Shown: positions 1 to 9,234 of the stretch, one piece after another
How positions within the stretch are numbered: position 1 is the stretch's first letter
Layout of the letters: each line of letters opens with the position of its first letter
DNA from: Halopseudomonas xinjiangensis
GTDB taxonomy: Bacteria; Pseudomonadota; Gammaproteobacteria; Pseudomonadales; Pseudomonadaceae
Assembly: GCF_900104945.1 (NCBI RefSeq)
Contig: NZ_LT629736.1
Span: forward strand, 558,001 to 622,000
Length of the DNA stretch: 64,000 nucleotides
Direction: 5' to 3'
Position numbers and translations under genes: made by a program
The notes under the pieces: model-generated
Seen by the model: only the letters and a program-made list of their open reading frames with translations
What the model was told of the DNA's origin: nothing
The model's database searches: none

Positions 1-453
1 CGCGGCTCGATCCGGTTTTCCACATCAGCGATCCTTTCGCTCTGCCAGCACGAATGGCCCGGCAACGTCCGCGAATTGGCCAACCTTGTCGAGCGGATGG
101 CGATCATGCATCCGCATGGCGTGATCGGCGTGAACGAGCTTCCGCGCAAATTTCGCTATGTCGAGGATGATCACGAAGACCTCCGCTCGCAGCGGGAAGA
201 TGATGATGATGAGCGGGGCGAGGCCTTCAACGGTTTGGTCGGGCTGAACAGCCCGGCATTCCTGCCGCCGGAAGGTCTGGATCTGAAGGAGTATCTTGGC
301 GGGCTGGAACAGACGCTGATCCAGCAGGCGTTGGACGAGTCGGCCGGTGTCGTCGCACGCGCTGCAGAGCGTTTGCAAATTCGGCGAACCACCTTGGTGG
401 AAAAGATGCGCAAGTACGGTATCAACCGCGGCGTAGAGATGTCAGAAGACTGA
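1..453 (+). CDS. fleQ: FleQ, sigma-54-dependent flagellar master regulator (C-terminal part; 5' end outside the window)
   Basis: The reading frame is open from the first base and ends in TGA. It contains the end of an AAA+ sigma-54 activator module (HEWPGNVRELANLVERM, the usual GNVREL motif of NtrC-type proteins). An acidic linker follows, then a Fis-type helix-turn-helix near the C-terminus (LIQQALDESAGVVARAAE, then IRRTTLVEKMRKYG). FleQ is the enhancer-binding protein at the top of the Pseudomonas flagellar cascade and also binds c-di-GMP. The assignment rests on this C-terminus plus the fleS and fleR genes directly downstream. A sigma-54 promoter and a terminator-like hairpin separate it from fleS, so fleQ is probably its own transcription unit. 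Confidence 0.9.
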   Translation, partial: RGSIRFSTSAILSLCQHEWPGNVRELANLVERMAIMHPHGVIGVNELPRKFRYVEDDHEDLRSQREDDDDERGEAFNGLVGLNSPAFLPPEGLDLKEYLGGLEQTLIQQALDESAGVVARAAERLQIRRTTLVEKMRKYGINRGVEMSED

Positions 454-518
454 CGCGCGAAGCGGAGACGTCTTGCTATTCAAATGTAAGCCATTGAAAC
501 ACAAGCAAAGCTGATCCG

Positions 519-533
519 TGGCACAACGCTTGC
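519..533 (+). promoter_or_regulatory. sigma-54 promoter of fleSR (-24/-12)
   Basis: TGGCAC-AACGC-TTGC matches the sigma-54 consensus TGGCAC-N5-TTGC exactly. With the final C as -12, transcription should start near 545, giving a leader of about 27 nt before the fleS ATG at 572. In Pseudomonas fleSR is a FleQ/RpoN-dependent class II operon, which fits. Confidence 0.9.
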
Positions 534-539
534 TAAGTA

Positions 540-570
540 TCCCCTGAAGAGGTTTTTTCAGGGGATTTTT
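540..570 (+). terminator. terminator-like hairpin between fleQ and fleS, overlapping the fleS start site and RBS
   Basis: TCCCCTGAA (540-548) pairs perfectly with TTCAGGGGA (557-565) around an 8-nt loop and is followed by TTTTT, the layout of a Rho-independent terminator for fleQ transcripts. The right arm also contains AGGGGA, the likely Shine-Dalgarno sequence of fleS, 6 nt before its ATG. The predicted sigma-54 start near 545 lies inside the left arm, so fleSR transcripts would lack half of it and escape the hairpin. Confidence 0.7.
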
Positions 571-571
571 C

Positions 572-1789
572 ATGTCGGTCACAGCTCACAACCTGCCGCA
601 GGCAACCAGCGAACTCGCGCAGGCCAGCGAAGCTACCGATGATCAGGAGCGCGCCCGGCTGGAGCGGGCGTACGAGCAGTTCAGTCGCGTATCCGGTCAG
701 CTCTCCGCCTCCTATGCGTTGCTCGAAGAGCAGGTCGCCTCACTCAAGTCGCAGCTCGCGGATGTCAGTCAACAGCGTACCCGTGAACTGGCAGAAAAAG
801 CGCGTCTGGCGGGGCGGCTGCAGAATCTTCTCGATCTTCTGCCTGGTGGCGTCGTGGTCATGGATGGTCGCGGCGTCGTCCGCGAGGCGAACCCGGCCGC
901 ACGTGAGCTGCTCGGGGAGCCTCTCGAAGGAATGCTCTGGCGGGATCTGATTCGTGACCGCTTTGCCCCCCGTGAAGACGATTATCACGAGGTATCGCTG
1001 CGCAGCGGTCGCCGCGTGTCGATGGCTACGCGTTCGCTGGTTGGCGAGCCAGGCCAGCTGATCCTGTTGACCGATCTGACCGAGACACGCGCGCTTCAGA
1101 GTCAGCTAGCGAGGCACGAACGGCTTTCTGCCCTGGGCCGCATGGTCGCTTCCCTCGCTCATCAGATCCGTACACCGCTGTCCACTGCCATGCTCTACGC
1201 GAGTCATCTCACTGATCCGACACTGGCCGAAGAGAACCGCACGCGCTTCAGCGCCAGGCTGAAGGGTCGGCTGGAAAGCATCGAGCAACAGGTCCGTGAC
1301 ATGCTGATCTTTGCCAGAGGCGACCTTCCGATCAATGACAGCGTTAAGGTCGGAGACTGGTTCGCGCTGCTCCGGCAGCAGGCCGAGCCTTTGATCGAGC
1401 AGGGCGGAGCACGCTGCATCTGGCAAGACCGGTGCCCACCCGGGTACAAGCTCCGATGCAATACCGAGACGCTCATCGGAGCGATAACCAATCTGATAGA
1501 CAACGCCATCCAGGCTGGCGGGAGCCATGCCCGCCTCAAGGTTAGCCTGCGCCTGATTAGCGGCCAGCTGAGCATCTGCATCGTCGATGCCGGTCGAGGC
1601 ATGACGCCAGCGCAATTGTCCCGGATTGGTGAGCCTTTCTTCACCACCCGTGCGCAGGGCACCGGGCTTGGCGTATCCGTTGTGAAAGCGGTGGCGCACG
1701 CGCACGGCGGCTCGTTCTACATGCGCAGCAAGGCCAATTGGGGCACCTGTGCCGAGCTGTTGCTGCCGCTCAGAGAGGCCCAGGCATGA
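572..1789 (+). CDS. fleS: FleS, cytoplasmic sensor histidine kinase of the flagellar FleSR system
   Basis: This 405-residue protein has no membrane segment, as expected for FleS. An N-terminal coiled-coil region (about residues 25-85) leads into a PAS domain (about 85-170, LLDLLPGGVVVMDGRGVV). The HisKA dimerisation helix follows with the H-box SLAHQIRTPLS (phospho-acceptor His197), then a HATPase domain with N-box NLIDNAIQA and G-box GTGLGVSVV. It phosphorylates FleR, which activates class III flagellar operons. The ATG lies 6 nt after AGGGGA, and the stop overlaps the fleR start by 4 nt (ATGA), so the two are translationally coupled. Confidence 0.95.
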   Translation: MSVTAHNLPQATSELAQASEATDDQERARLERAYEQFSRVSGQLSASYALLEEQVASLKSQLADVSQQRTRELAEKARLAGRLQNLLDLLPGGVVVMDGRGVVREANPAARELLGEPLEGMLWRDLIRDRFAPREDDYHEVSLRSGRRVSMATRSLVGEPGQLILLTDLTETRALQSQLARHERLSALGRMVASLAHQIRTPLSTAMLYASHLTDPTLAEENRTRFSARLKGRLESIEQQVRDMLIFARGDLPINDSVKVGDWFALLRQQAEPLIEQGGARCIWQDRCPPGYKLRCNTETLIGAITNLIDNAIQAGGSHARLKVSLRLISGQLSICIVDAGRGMTPAQLSRIGEPFFTTRAQGTGLGVSVVKAVAHAHGGSFYMRSKANWGTCAELLLPLREAQA

Positions 1790-3183
1790 CCGTGAAGCTC
1801 GCACGCATCCTGCTGGTGGAAGATGATCGTGATCTACGTGAAGCCCTGTCGGACACCCTTTCCCTGGGCGGACACGCACACATCGAAGCGCCGGATGCCG
1901 AAACCGCGCTCAAATTGCTGCAGCGCGAACCGGTGTCGCTAGTGGTCAGTGACGTGAATATGCCTGGCATGGACGGCCATATGCTGCTGCGGCAGGTGCG
2001 TGAACATCATCCGCACATCCCGGTGTTGCTGATGACGGCGTATGGAACGGTGCAGCAGGCGGTGACGGCGATGCGTGACGGTGCCGTGGATTATCTGGTC
2101 AAGCCGTTCGAGCCCCGCGCCCTGCTCGACCTCGTTGCCCAGCACAGCCAGGGCCGCCTGCCCTCGCCTGCGGGGGAGGGGCCGGTGGCAGTGGAGCCGA
2201 CAAGCCAGCAGCTTTTGCAACTGGCCGCACGCGTCGCTGCCAGCGAATCGACGGTGTTGATCTCCGGTGAGTCGGGTACCGGGAAAGAGGTGCTTGCGCG
2301 CTACATTCATCAGCACTCGGCGCGTTCCGCCCAGCCGTTCATCGCCATCAACTGCGCAGCGATTCCGGACAACATGCTGGAAGCCACACTGTTTGGCCAT
2401 GAAAAGGGTGCGTTCACCGGGGCGGTAGCCGCGCAGCCGGGCAAGTTCGAGCAGGCCAATGGCGGCACCATACTGCTCGACGAGATTTCCGAAATGCCCC
2501 TTGGCCTGCAGGCCAAACTGCTTCGGGTCTTGCAGGAGCGAGAGGTCGAACGGGTAGGGGGGCGCAAGCTGATCGAGCTGGACATCCGCGTTATTGCTAC
2601 CACCAACCGCGATCTGCTGGCCGAGGTCTCTGCCGGGCGGTTCCGTGAAGATCTTTACTATCGTCTCGGCGTGTTTCCGTTGCAATGGCAGGCGCTGCGT
2701 ATGCGGACCGGCGATATTTTGCCGATTGCCGAACGTCTGCTCGACAAGCACAGCCGCAAGATGAACCAGCCCAGGCCGCGGCTGGCTCCTGATGCGCAGC
2801 AGGCGCTGACCGCGCATGCCTGGCCCGGAAACGTTCGCGAACTGGATAACGCCGTTCAGCGTGCGTTGATCCTGCAACAGGGCGGGGTGATCCACGCGCA
2901 GGACCTGTGCCTGAGCACAGCGCCCGGTGCCGCCATTTTTCCGACAGTCGCGCCGCCCGAGCCGTCAGTGCTTGCCGCTGCGGCAGTGCCGGAGGTAGCG
3001 GAGGTACGCTCCGGCAGTCTCGGCGCCGGTGTGAAACAGCGCGAATATCAATTGATCATGGATGTGCTGCGGGCCGAGCAGGGCCGCCGCAAGGAGGCGG
3101 CCGAACGCCTTGGCATCAGCCCGCGCACGCTGCGCTACAAACTCGCGCAGATGCGGGATGCTGGATACCCTGTCGAAGCCTAA
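1786..3183 (+). CDS. fleR: FleR, sigma-54-dependent flagellar response regulator
   Basis: This is a 465-residue NtrC-family regulator. A receiver domain (residues 5-120) has the acidic pair EDD and phospho-acceptor Asp56 in VSDVNMPG. The AAA+ domain carries Walker A GESGTGKE, the sigma-54 contact loop GAFTGA, Walker B GGTILLDEIS and WPGNVREL. A C-terminal Fis-type HTH ends the protein (RRKEAAERLGISPRTLRYKL). The start chosen is the ATG overlapping the fleS stop; a longer in-frame extension would lie inside fleS and precede the receiver fold. Its expected targets are the sigma-54 promoters found downstream in front of fliE, fliK and fliL. Confidence 0.95.
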   Translation: MTVKLARILLVEDDRDLREALSDTLSLGGHAHIEAPDAETALKLLQREPVSLVVSDVNMPGMDGHMLLRQVREHHPHIPVLLMTAYGTVQQAVTAMRDGAVDYLVKPFEPRALLDLVAQHSQGRLPSPAGEGPVAVEPTSQQLLQLAARVAASESTVLISGESGTGKEVLARYIHQHSARSAQPFIAINCAAIPDNMLEATLFGHEKGAFTGAVAAQPGKFEQANGGTILLDEISEMPLGLQAKLLRVLQEREVERVGGRKLIELDIRVIATTNRDLLAEVSAGRFREDLYYRLGVFPLQWQALRMRTGDILPIAERLLDKHSRKMNQPRPRLAPDAQQALTAHAWPGNVRELDNAVQRALILQQGGVIHAQDLCLSTAPGAAIFPTVAPPEPSVLAAAAVPEVAEVRSGSLGAGVKQREYQLIMDVLRAEQGRRKEAAERLGISPRTLRYKLAQMRDAGYPVEA

Positions 3184-3235
3184 GCGCTCGTACCGCTCAC
3201 AGCAGAGCAGGCACCTCCCCACAGAAAACAAACCG

Positions 3236-3286
3236 GCGTTGCCTGGGCCGCATGCCGTCTCGCGACGGCCGGTTCATGGGCAACGC
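3236..3286 (+). repeat. nested inverted repeat in the fleR-fliE gap
   Basis: An outer pair GCGTTGCC (3236-3243) and GGCAACGC (3279-3286) encloses an inner hairpin GCCGTC-TCGC-GACGGC (3254-3269). No run of T follows, so it is not a typical intrinsic terminator. It could still end fleR transcripts or form an operator above the fliE promoter. Confidence 0.5.
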
Positions 3287-3336
3287 GGGACACCACTTCG
3301 GCACCGGATAATCATCCCTCGGCAAGCCGGCAAATC

Positions 3337-3351
3337 TGGCACCAATCTTGC
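3337..3351 (+). promoter_or_regulatory. sigma-54 promoter of the fliE operon
   Basis: TGGCAC-CAATC-TTGC matches the -24/-12 consensus exactly. The start is predicted near 3363, about 45 nt before the fliE ATG. It would drive fliEFGHIJ. Confidence 0.9.
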
Positions 3352-3407
3352 TCTGGTCATTGCAAAGCTGAATTTGCCGTCAAATTTTCTACGGCTTGGA
3401 GATAGCG

Positions 3408-3740
3408 ATGACTCAGGGTGTTGAATTCAATCGTCTGATGCTGCAAATGCGCACCATGCAAATGGAAGCCATGAGCAAGCCGCAGGCGCCTGCCCAGATC
3501 GACAGGAACGTCAACGAGTCGGCTTTCGGCGACATGCTTTCGCAGGCGGTCAATCGCGTCAACGAACTACAGAAAACCACTAGCGATCTGCAGACCGGTT
3601 ATGAGCGCGGCGAGCCTGGCATCGACCTCACCGAAGTGATGATCGCCTCGCAGAAATCCAGCGTGGCATTTCAGGCTGCGACTCAGGTCCGCAACAAGTT
3701 GATCACCGCGTACGAAGACATCATGAAGATGCCGATCTGA
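3408..3740 (+). CDS. fliE: FliE, flagellar MS-ring/rod junction protein
   Basis: The 110-residue protein has a typical FliE length and C-terminal region (VMIASQKSSVAFQAATQVRN). FliE is an export substrate that connects the MS ring to the proximal rod. The chosen ATG has GGAGA 6 nt upstream. An in-frame TTG 12 nt earlier would place the Shine-Dalgarno inside the coding region. It is first in the fliEFGHIJ operon, with 52 nt to fliF. Confidence 0.95.
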   Translation: MTQGVEFNRLMLQMRTMQMEAMSKPQAPAQIDRNVNESAFGDMLSQAVNRVNELQKTTSDLQTGYERGEPGIDLTEVMIASQKSSVAFQAATQVRNKLITAYEDIMKMPI

Positions 3741-3792
3741 GCGCTCATTCGACCCGCATTCTTACTGCTCGCTTGTTTGACCGAGGATAATC

Positions 3793-5514
3793 ATGGAAGC
3801 CACCCCCAACACCCCAGCCACTCGCGGCGCGCCGGCTGTCGAAACCGAGCGGAAGCCGCTGCTGGGCCTGAGCTTTCTGGAAAACCTGTCGCAACTGCCG
3901 CTGCTGCGCCAGTTCGGTCTGCTGATCGGACTTGCCGCCAGCGTGGCGATCGGTTTCGCCGTGGTGTTGTGGTCTCAGCAGCCGGACTACCGTCCGTTGT
4001 ACGGCAGCATGGAAAATTACGACGCTGCGCAGGTCGTCGATATCCTCCAACAGGCGCGCATCGAATATAAGGTCGAGCCCAATAGCGGTGCGCTGCTGGT
4101 GCGTACCGAGCATCTGGCGGATGCCCGTTTGCGTCTGGCCAGCGCCGGCGTGACCCAGCGTGACGCCAACCTCGGTTTCGAGATTCTCGACCGTGAACAG
4201 GGGCTCGGCTCGAGCCAGTTCATGGAGACCACGCGCTATCGTCGCGGCCTGGAAGGTGAGTTGGCGCGGACCATTTCCAGCCTGAACAACATCAAGGGCG
4301 CTCGCGTTCACATCGCCATGCCGCGCACCACCGTGTTCGTGCGTGACGACCGCAAGCCAAGTGCCTCGGTACTGTTGGAAATGTACGCAGGTCGCGGCAT
4401 CGAACCTGCTCAGGTCATGGCGATCGTCAATCTCGTGGCCACCAGTGTGCCGGAGCTGTCCAAGGATCAGGTGACCGTTGTTGATCAGAATGGCAACCTG
4501 CTGTCGGACCAGGCCGAGCTCAGCGAGCTGACCATCGCCGGTCGCCAGTTCGACCATACCCGTCGTTTGGAAGACACCTATACCCGCCGCGTGCACAACA
4601 TCCTGCAGCCGGTGCTGGGCACTGGCCGTTACAAGGCCGAAGTGTCCGCGGACGTGGACTTCAGCGCCATCGAATCGACCGCCGAAACCTTCAGTCCCGA
4701 ATCGGCCGTACGCAGTGAGCAGGTGCTTAGCGAGCAGCGTGCGACCGGGCAGGGTCCTCAGGGCGTGCCTGGCGCGCTGGCCAATCAGCCGCCTGGCGCG
4801 GTGCAGGTGCCCGAGCAGGTCGTCGATCCCGAAACCGGTGAACCGATTGCCGCGCCGCAGCCGCGCGACGTCCGCGAGCAGAGCACTCGCAATTACGAGC
4901 TCGATCGTCAGATCAGCTACACCCGCCAGCAGCAGGGCCGGTTGCGTCGGCTTTCCGTCGCTGTGGTCGTCGACGATCCGGTCCAGGTGAATGCGGAAAC
5001 CGGTGAATCCACCCGTGTGCCCCTGAGCGAAGCCGAGATCGCCCGCCTGACCCGTCTGGTCCAGGATGCTGTGGGATACGATGCCAGCCGCGGCGATAGC
5101 GTCAGTGTGATCAACAGTGCCTTCGTGGCGCAGAGCGTCGCCGAAGAATTGCCGGAGATACCGTTCTGGTCGCAACCCTGGTTCTGGGACATCGCCAAAC
5201 AGTTCCTCGGTATACTTTTCGTCCTGATACTGGTTTTCGGCGTGCTGCGTCCGGTGCTCAAGAACCTCACTACCAGCAGCAAGCCGATGACGGCCGGCGC
5301 GGGCTACCCGGCGGAGCTCGACGATATTGGCGGCATCGGCGACGATCTGCGCGAAGACCGCGTTAGTCTATCCGGCCCGGTAGGCGCTCCGGTGATGTTG
5401 CCCGCTCCGGGCGCGGGCTATGAACAGCAACTAAATGCGATCAAAGGTCTTCTGGCAGAAGACCCAGGCCGTGTCGCCCAGGTAGTCAAAGAGTGGATCA
5501 ACGACGATGAATGA
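3793..5514 (+). CDS. fliF: FliF, flagellar MS-ring protein
   Basis: The 573-residue product has the standard architecture. A first membrane helix spans about 37-58 (FGLLIGLAASVAIGFAVVLW). A large periplasmic YscJ/FliF region contains ring-building motifs, a Pro/Gln-rich insert lies around residues 315-350, and a second membrane helix lies near 472-490 (FLGILFVLILVFGVL). The cytoplasmic C-terminal tail that binds FliG ends in VAQVVKEWINDDE. It forms the MS ring that houses the export gate. GAGG precedes the ATG by 7-8 nt, and its last 8 nt overlap fliG. Confidence 0.97.
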   Translation: MEATPNTPATRGAPAVETERKPLLGLSFLENLSQLPLLRQFGLLIGLAASVAIGFAVVLWSQQPDYRPLYGSMENYDAAQVVDILQQARIEYKVEPNSGALLVRTEHLADARLRLASAGVTQRDANLGFEILDREQGLGSSQFMETTRYRRGLEGELARTISSLNNIKGARVHIAMPRTTVFVRDDRKPSASVLLEMYAGRGIEPAQVMAIVNLVATSVPELSKDQVTVVDQNGNLLSDQAELSELTIAGRQFDHTRRLEDTYTRRVHNILQPVLGTGRYKAEVSADVDFSAIESTAETFSPESAVRSEQVLSEQRATGQGPQGVPGALANQPPGAVQVPEQVVDPETGEPIAAPQPRDVREQSTRNYELDRQISYTRQQQGRLRRLSVAVVVDDPVQVNAETGESTRVPLSEAEIARLTRLVQDAVGYDASRGDSVSVINSAFVAQSVAEELPEIPFWSQPWFWDIAKQFLGILFVLILVFGVLRPVLKNLTTSSKPMTAGAGYPAELDDIGGIGDDLREDRVSLSGPVGAPVMLPAPGAGYEQQLNAIKGLLAEDPGRVAQVVKEWINDDE

Positions 5515-6526
5515 AGAAGCCAAACGCCCGCAGAAGCTTTCCAAGCTCGACAAGGCGGCCATCTTCCTGCTCAGTCTGGGTGAGTCCGACGCCGCGGCGC
5601 TTCTCAAGCACATGGGGCCGAAGGAAGTACAGCGAGTGGGCAGCGCCATGGCAGGCCTGCGCACCGTGCAGCGCGAGCAGGTTCAACAGGTCATGGGTGA
5701 CTTCATCGAGGTGGTCGGTGAACAGACCGGCCTGGGCGTGGGTGCGGACAATTACATTCGAAAGATGCTCACCCAGGCGCTGGGCGAGGACAAGGCGAGC
5801 AACCTGGTCGATCGTATTCTGCTCGGCGGCAGTACCTCGGGCCTGGACAGCCTGAAGTGGATGGAGCCACGCGCGGTGGCCGACGTAATTCGTTACGAGC
5901 ATCCGCAGATCCAGGCGATCGTCGTGGCCTACCTCGACCCGGACATGGCGGCCGAGGTCATCGGTTACTTCGATCACAAGGTGCGCCTCGACGTGCTGCT
6001 GCGAGTGGCCTCGCTCAACACCGTACAGCCGTCGGCACTCAAGGAGCTCAACGAGATTCTGGAAAAGCAGTTTGCCGGCAACTCGAACACCATTCGCGCA
6101 AATATGGGCGGTGTGAAGCGCACTGCCGATATCATGAACTTCCTCGAAACCACGACCGAATCGCAGCTGATCGAGGCGATTCGCGAGATCGACGAGGATC
6201 TCTCGACCAAGATCGAAGACCTCATGTTCGTCTTCGACAACCTGGCCGATGTCGACGACCGCGGTATTCAGGCACTGCTGCGCGAAGTATCCTCCGAGGT
6301 GCTCATTGTCGCGCTCAAGGGCGCAGACGAGACCATCAAGGACAAGATCTTCCGCAACATGTCCAAGCGTGCTTCCGAGCTGCTGCAGGACGACCTTGAA
6401 GCCAAGGGGCCGGTGCGCATCAGCGAAGTGGAAGCGGCGCAGAAAGAGATTCTTACCATCGCGCGGCGCATGGCCGACGCCGGCGAGATTGTCCTCGGTG
6501 GCAAGGGCGGCGAGGAAATGATCTGA
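5507..6526 (+). CDS. fliG: FliG, flagellar motor switch protein (rotor, torque-generating)
   Basis: The 339-residue product has the three FliG domains. The N-terminal part binds FliF (KLDKAAIFLLSLGE). The middle domain contains the EHPQ motif (RYEHPQIQAIVVAYLD). The charged C-terminal torque helix is DLMFVFDNLADVDDRGIQAL, whose conserved charges interact with the stator. Here the likely stator partners are PomA/PomB encoded nearby, possibly alongside others outside the window. The ATG overlaps the end of fliF. Confidence 0.97.
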   Translation: MNEEAKRPQKLSKLDKAAIFLLSLGESDAAALLKHMGPKEVQRVGSAMAGLRTVQREQVQQVMGDFIEVVGEQTGLGVGADNYIRKMLTQALGEDKASNLVDRILLGGSTSGLDSLKWMEPRAVADVIRYEHPQIQAIVVAYLDPDMAAEVIGYFDHKVRLDVLLRVASLNTVQPSALKELNEILEKQFAGNSNTIRANMGGVKRTADIMNFLETTTESQLIEAIREIDEDLSTKIEDLMFVFDNLADVDDRGIQALLREVSSEVLIVALKGADETIKDKIFRNMSKRASELLQDDLEAKGPVRISEVEAAQKEILTIARRMADAGEIVLGGKGGEEMI

Positions 6527-6590
6527 GGCCCGCGCCCATTCGCTCCGCCCACGCGGGGCGCCTGTTCCCATCATACCGAGGTCCTCTCGC

Positions 6591-7367
6591 ATGGCCGACA
6601 AACCCGACAGCGAACTGATCCGTGGCGCAAGCCCGACCGCCTACGCCTTGTGGAACCTGCCCAGCTTCGACGCCGAGCCGCTGCAGGTGCCGCTGGAAAC
6701 AGCGGAGCCGGACGCTGCGGACGAGACGGTGATCGAACTTCCCGAAGAGGTGGAAGAAGCACCCAAGCCGTTCACGGTTGAAGAGCTCGAGCAGATCCGC
6801 GAGGAAGCGTACAACGAGGGCTTTGCTGCGGGCGAGCGTGACGGTTTCCATTCGGGGCAGATCAAGGGGCAGCAGGAGGCCAAGACTCGCCTGGACGTTC
6901 GTCTCGGTGAAATCGAAGCCCTGATGAGCCAACTGATGGAACCCATGCACGAGCAGGACGAGCAGATTGAAGATATGTTGCTCAAGCTCGTCGAAACCAT
7001 GGTTCGTCAGGTCATCCAGCGCGAACTGCTGACCGACTCCAGCCAGATTGTCCGTGTGCTGCGCGGCGCGCTCAAGGCGTTGCCGATGGGCGCCGGCAAT
7101 ATCCGCATCTACCTCAATCCGGCCGACTTCGAGGCGGTGAAGGCGCTGCGAGAGCGGCACGAGGAAAGCTGGCGCCTGCTCGAGGACGACGCGCTACTGC
7201 CCGGTGGCTGTCGCGTCGAAACCGAACATAGCCAGGTGGATGCCACGCTTGAGACGCGGCTGGCGCAGATCATCGAGCAGCTATTCGAGGAGCGCCGGGA
7301 GCAGCGCGCTCACCCGCCCGAGCCTGATATGACGCTCGTGGCAACGCCCGGCCCGAACAATCCATGA
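6591..7367 (+). CDS. fliH: FliH, regulator of the flagellar export ATPase
   Basis: The 258-residue protein has an acidic N-terminal half followed by a GxxxG-type helical region ([18 protein letters not shown]), a hallmark of FliH. Its C-terminal domain resembles peripheral-stalk subunits. FliH dimers bind FliI and deliver it to the export gate. The stop overlaps the fliI start by 4 nt (ATGA), which fits stoichiometric production with FliI. The gap to fliG is 64 nt with no visible promoter. Confidence 0.93.
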   Translation: MADKPDSELIRGASPTAYALWNLPSFDAEPLQVPLETAEPDAADETVIELPEEVEEAPKPFTVEELEQIREEAYNEGFAAGERDGFHSGQIKGQQEAKTRLDVRLGEIEALMSQLMEPMHEQDEQIEDMLLKLVETMVRQVIQRELLTDSSQIVRVLRGALKALPMGAGNIRIYLNPADFEAVKALRERHEESWRLLEDDALLPGGCRVETEHSQVDATLETRLAQIIEQLFEERREQRAHPPEPDMTLVATPGPNNP

Positions 7368-8716
7368 CTTCGCCGGAGCGCGTCAGCTTTGCCAAACGCC
7401 TTTCACGCTACCCCGGCGCGCTGAAACTGGCGGACGAACCGGTCGTCGAGGGTCGGCTGATCCGCATGGTCGGATTGACGCTCGAGGCTGAAGGGTGCAA
7501 GGCGCCGGTCGGCAGCCGTTGTCTGGTGATCAGTGAAACGCCGGCGGGCCAGAGCCAGATCGAAGCCGAGGTGATGGGTTTTGCCGGGAGCAAGATCTAC
7601 TTGATGCCGGTCGACAGTCTGCAGGGCGTGCAGCCCGGTGCACGGGTCGTGCCGTCGGCTGGCGGCGGCAAGCTGCCGATGGGATTCAGCATGCTTGGCC
7701 GCGTCGTGGACGGTATCGGCCGGCCACTGGATGGCAAGGGCATGTTTAAGGCCGACGACTGGGTCGACCTGAACGGTCCGGTGATCAATCCGCTCAAGCG
7801 TCACCCCATCGAGGACACGCTGGATGTGGGTATTTGCGCGATCAACAGCCTGCTGACCGTGGGCCGCGGCCAGCGCCTGGGCCTGTTCGCCGGCAGCGGC
7901 GTGGGTAAGTCCATGTTGCTCGGCATGATGACGCGCTTTACCGACGCGGATATCACCATTGTCGGTCTGGTTGGCGAACGTGGGCGCGAGGTGAAGGAGT
8001 TCATCGAGCAGATCCTTGGCGAGAAGGGCATGGCCCGCTCGGTGGTGGTGGCGTCGCCCGCAGACGATGCGCCGCTGATGCGCCTGCGTGCCGCCATGTA
8101 TTGCACGCGTATCGCTGAATACTTCCGTGATCAGGGCAAGAACGTGCTGCTGCTCATGGATTCGTTGACCCGCTTCGCCCAGGCGCAGCGCGAAATTGCC
8201 TTGGCGATCGGCGAACCTCCAGCGACCAAGGGCTATCCGCCTTCGGTATTCGCCAAATTGCCGGCACTGGTGGAGCGGGCTGGCAATGCCGAGCAGGGCG
8301 GCGGCTCGATCACTGCGTTCTATACCGTCCTGTCCGAGGGCGACGATCAGCAGGATCCGATCGCCGATGCCTCCCGGGCGATTCTTGACGGCCACGTCGT
8401 GCTCTCCCGACGACTGGCGGAGGAAGGGCATTATCCGGCCATCGACATTGAAGCTTCGATCAGCCGCGCGATGCCGCAGATCGTCAGCCAGGAGTATCTG
8501 CAAAAGGCGCAGCTGTTCAAGCAGATGTACGCACGCTACCAGCAAAGCCGCGATCTGATCAGCGTTGGGGCCTACTCGGCCGGCTCCGACCCGCTCACGG
8601 ACAGAGCCATCCACAAGATGCCTTCCATGCAGAGCTTTCTGCGCCAGAATCTGCACACCAGCGTACCCCTACCTGATAGCCAGGCCGCGCTTGAAAAGCT
8701 GGTAAGCAATGAGTGA
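7364..8716 (+). CDS. fliI: FliI, flagellum-specific export ATPase
   Basis: The 450-residue protein is an F1-beta-like ATPase. It shows Walker [12 protein letters not shown], the catalytic [15 protein letters not shown] segment and Walker [18 protein letters not shown], followed by [16 protein letters not shown]. It energises loading of flagellar export substrates together with FliH and FliJ. It overlaps fliH by 4 nt and fliJ by 8 nt. Length is normal for the family. Confidence 0.98.
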   Translation: MTSPERVSFAKRLSRYPGALKLADEPVVEGRLIRMVGLTLEAEGCKAPVGSRCLVISETPAGQSQIEAEVMGFAGSKIYLMPVDSLQGVQPGARVVPSAGGGKLPMGFSMLGRVVDGIGRPLDGKGMFKADDWVDLNGPVINPLKRHPIEDTLDVGICAINSLLTVGRGQRLGLFAGSGVGKSMLLGMMTRFTDADITIVGLVGERGREVKEFIEQILGEKGMARSVVVASPADDAPLMRLRAAMYCTRIAEYFRDQGKNVLLLMDSLTRFAQAQREIALAIGEPPATKGYPPSVFAKLPALVERAGNAEQGGGSITAFYTVLSEGDDQQDPIADASRAILDGHVVLSRRLAEEGHYPAIDIEASISRAMPQIVSQEYLQKAQLFKQMYARYQQSRDLISVGAYSAGSDPLTDRAIHKMPSMQSFLRQNLHTSVPLPDSQAALEKLVSNE

Positions 8717-9164
8717 AAGCCGGATCCGCCGCCTTGCGCCAGTCGTGGAGATGGCCGTCGATGAGGAGCGCAAGGCTGCGGCCCGCCTGGGCGAAAGCCA
8801 GAAGCAGGTCGAGGATGCCAGGACGCGCCTGCGCGATCTCGAATTTTATTGCAGCGAATACGAGAAGGGCTGGACCCAGCGCGGCAGCCAGGGTGTCGGC
8901 CGCGACTGGCTGCTGAATTACCAGCGATTCATGGCGCAGATGCAAACCGCCATTGAGCAGCAGACGCAGACCGTCAAGTGGCACGAGACCAGCCTGGACA
9001 AGGTGCGCGAGCAATGGCGGCAGCGCTACCAGCGTGTCGAGGCGCTGCGCAAGCTGATCGAGCGCTATCAGCAGGAAGCGCGGACCCGAGCCGACCGTCA
9101 GGAGCAGAAATTGCTCGATGAATTGTCACAGCGCGCATTCGACTCTCGTCGTAGCAACTCCTGA
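8709..9164 (+). CDS. fliJ: FliJ, export chaperone/stalk protein
   Basis: This 151-residue, strongly charged, almost wholly helical protein is predicted to form an antiparallel coiled coil, as FliJ does (resembling the gamma stalk of F1). It sits directly after fliI with an 8-nt overlap. Sequence conservation in this family is low, so the call relies mainly on size, coiled-coil character and position. It is the last gene of the fliE operon. Confidence 0.9.
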   Translation: MSESRIRRLAPVVEMAVDEERKAAARLGESQKQVEDARTRLRDLEFYCSEYEKGWTQRGSQGVGRDWLLNYQRFMAQMQTAIEQQTQTVKWHETSLDKVREQWRQRYQRVEALRKLIERYQQEARTRADRQEQKLLDELSQRAFDSRRSNS

Positions 9165-9189
9165 CAGCTTCGACAGGCTGTGCTACAAA
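9161..9189 (+). promoter_or_regulatory. possible sigma-70 promoter of hsbA-hsbR-hptB
   Basis: CTGACA (9161-9166) and TACAAA (9184-9189) are separated by 17 nt, a plausible -35/-10 pair with 5/6 and 4/6 matches. ACAGC/GCTGT arms form a small dyad across the spacer. This is a weak prediction. Confidence 0.35.
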
Positions 9190-9234
9190 CTAATGAACAA
9201 CCGCGCTTTTCCGATGCCAGCTCAGGAGTCTTCA

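Noticed and set aside
3745-5175. Long minus-strand open frame opposite fliF
   Set aside because: A shadow of fliF with no ribosome site or recognisable motif; open antisense frames are common in GC-rich genes.
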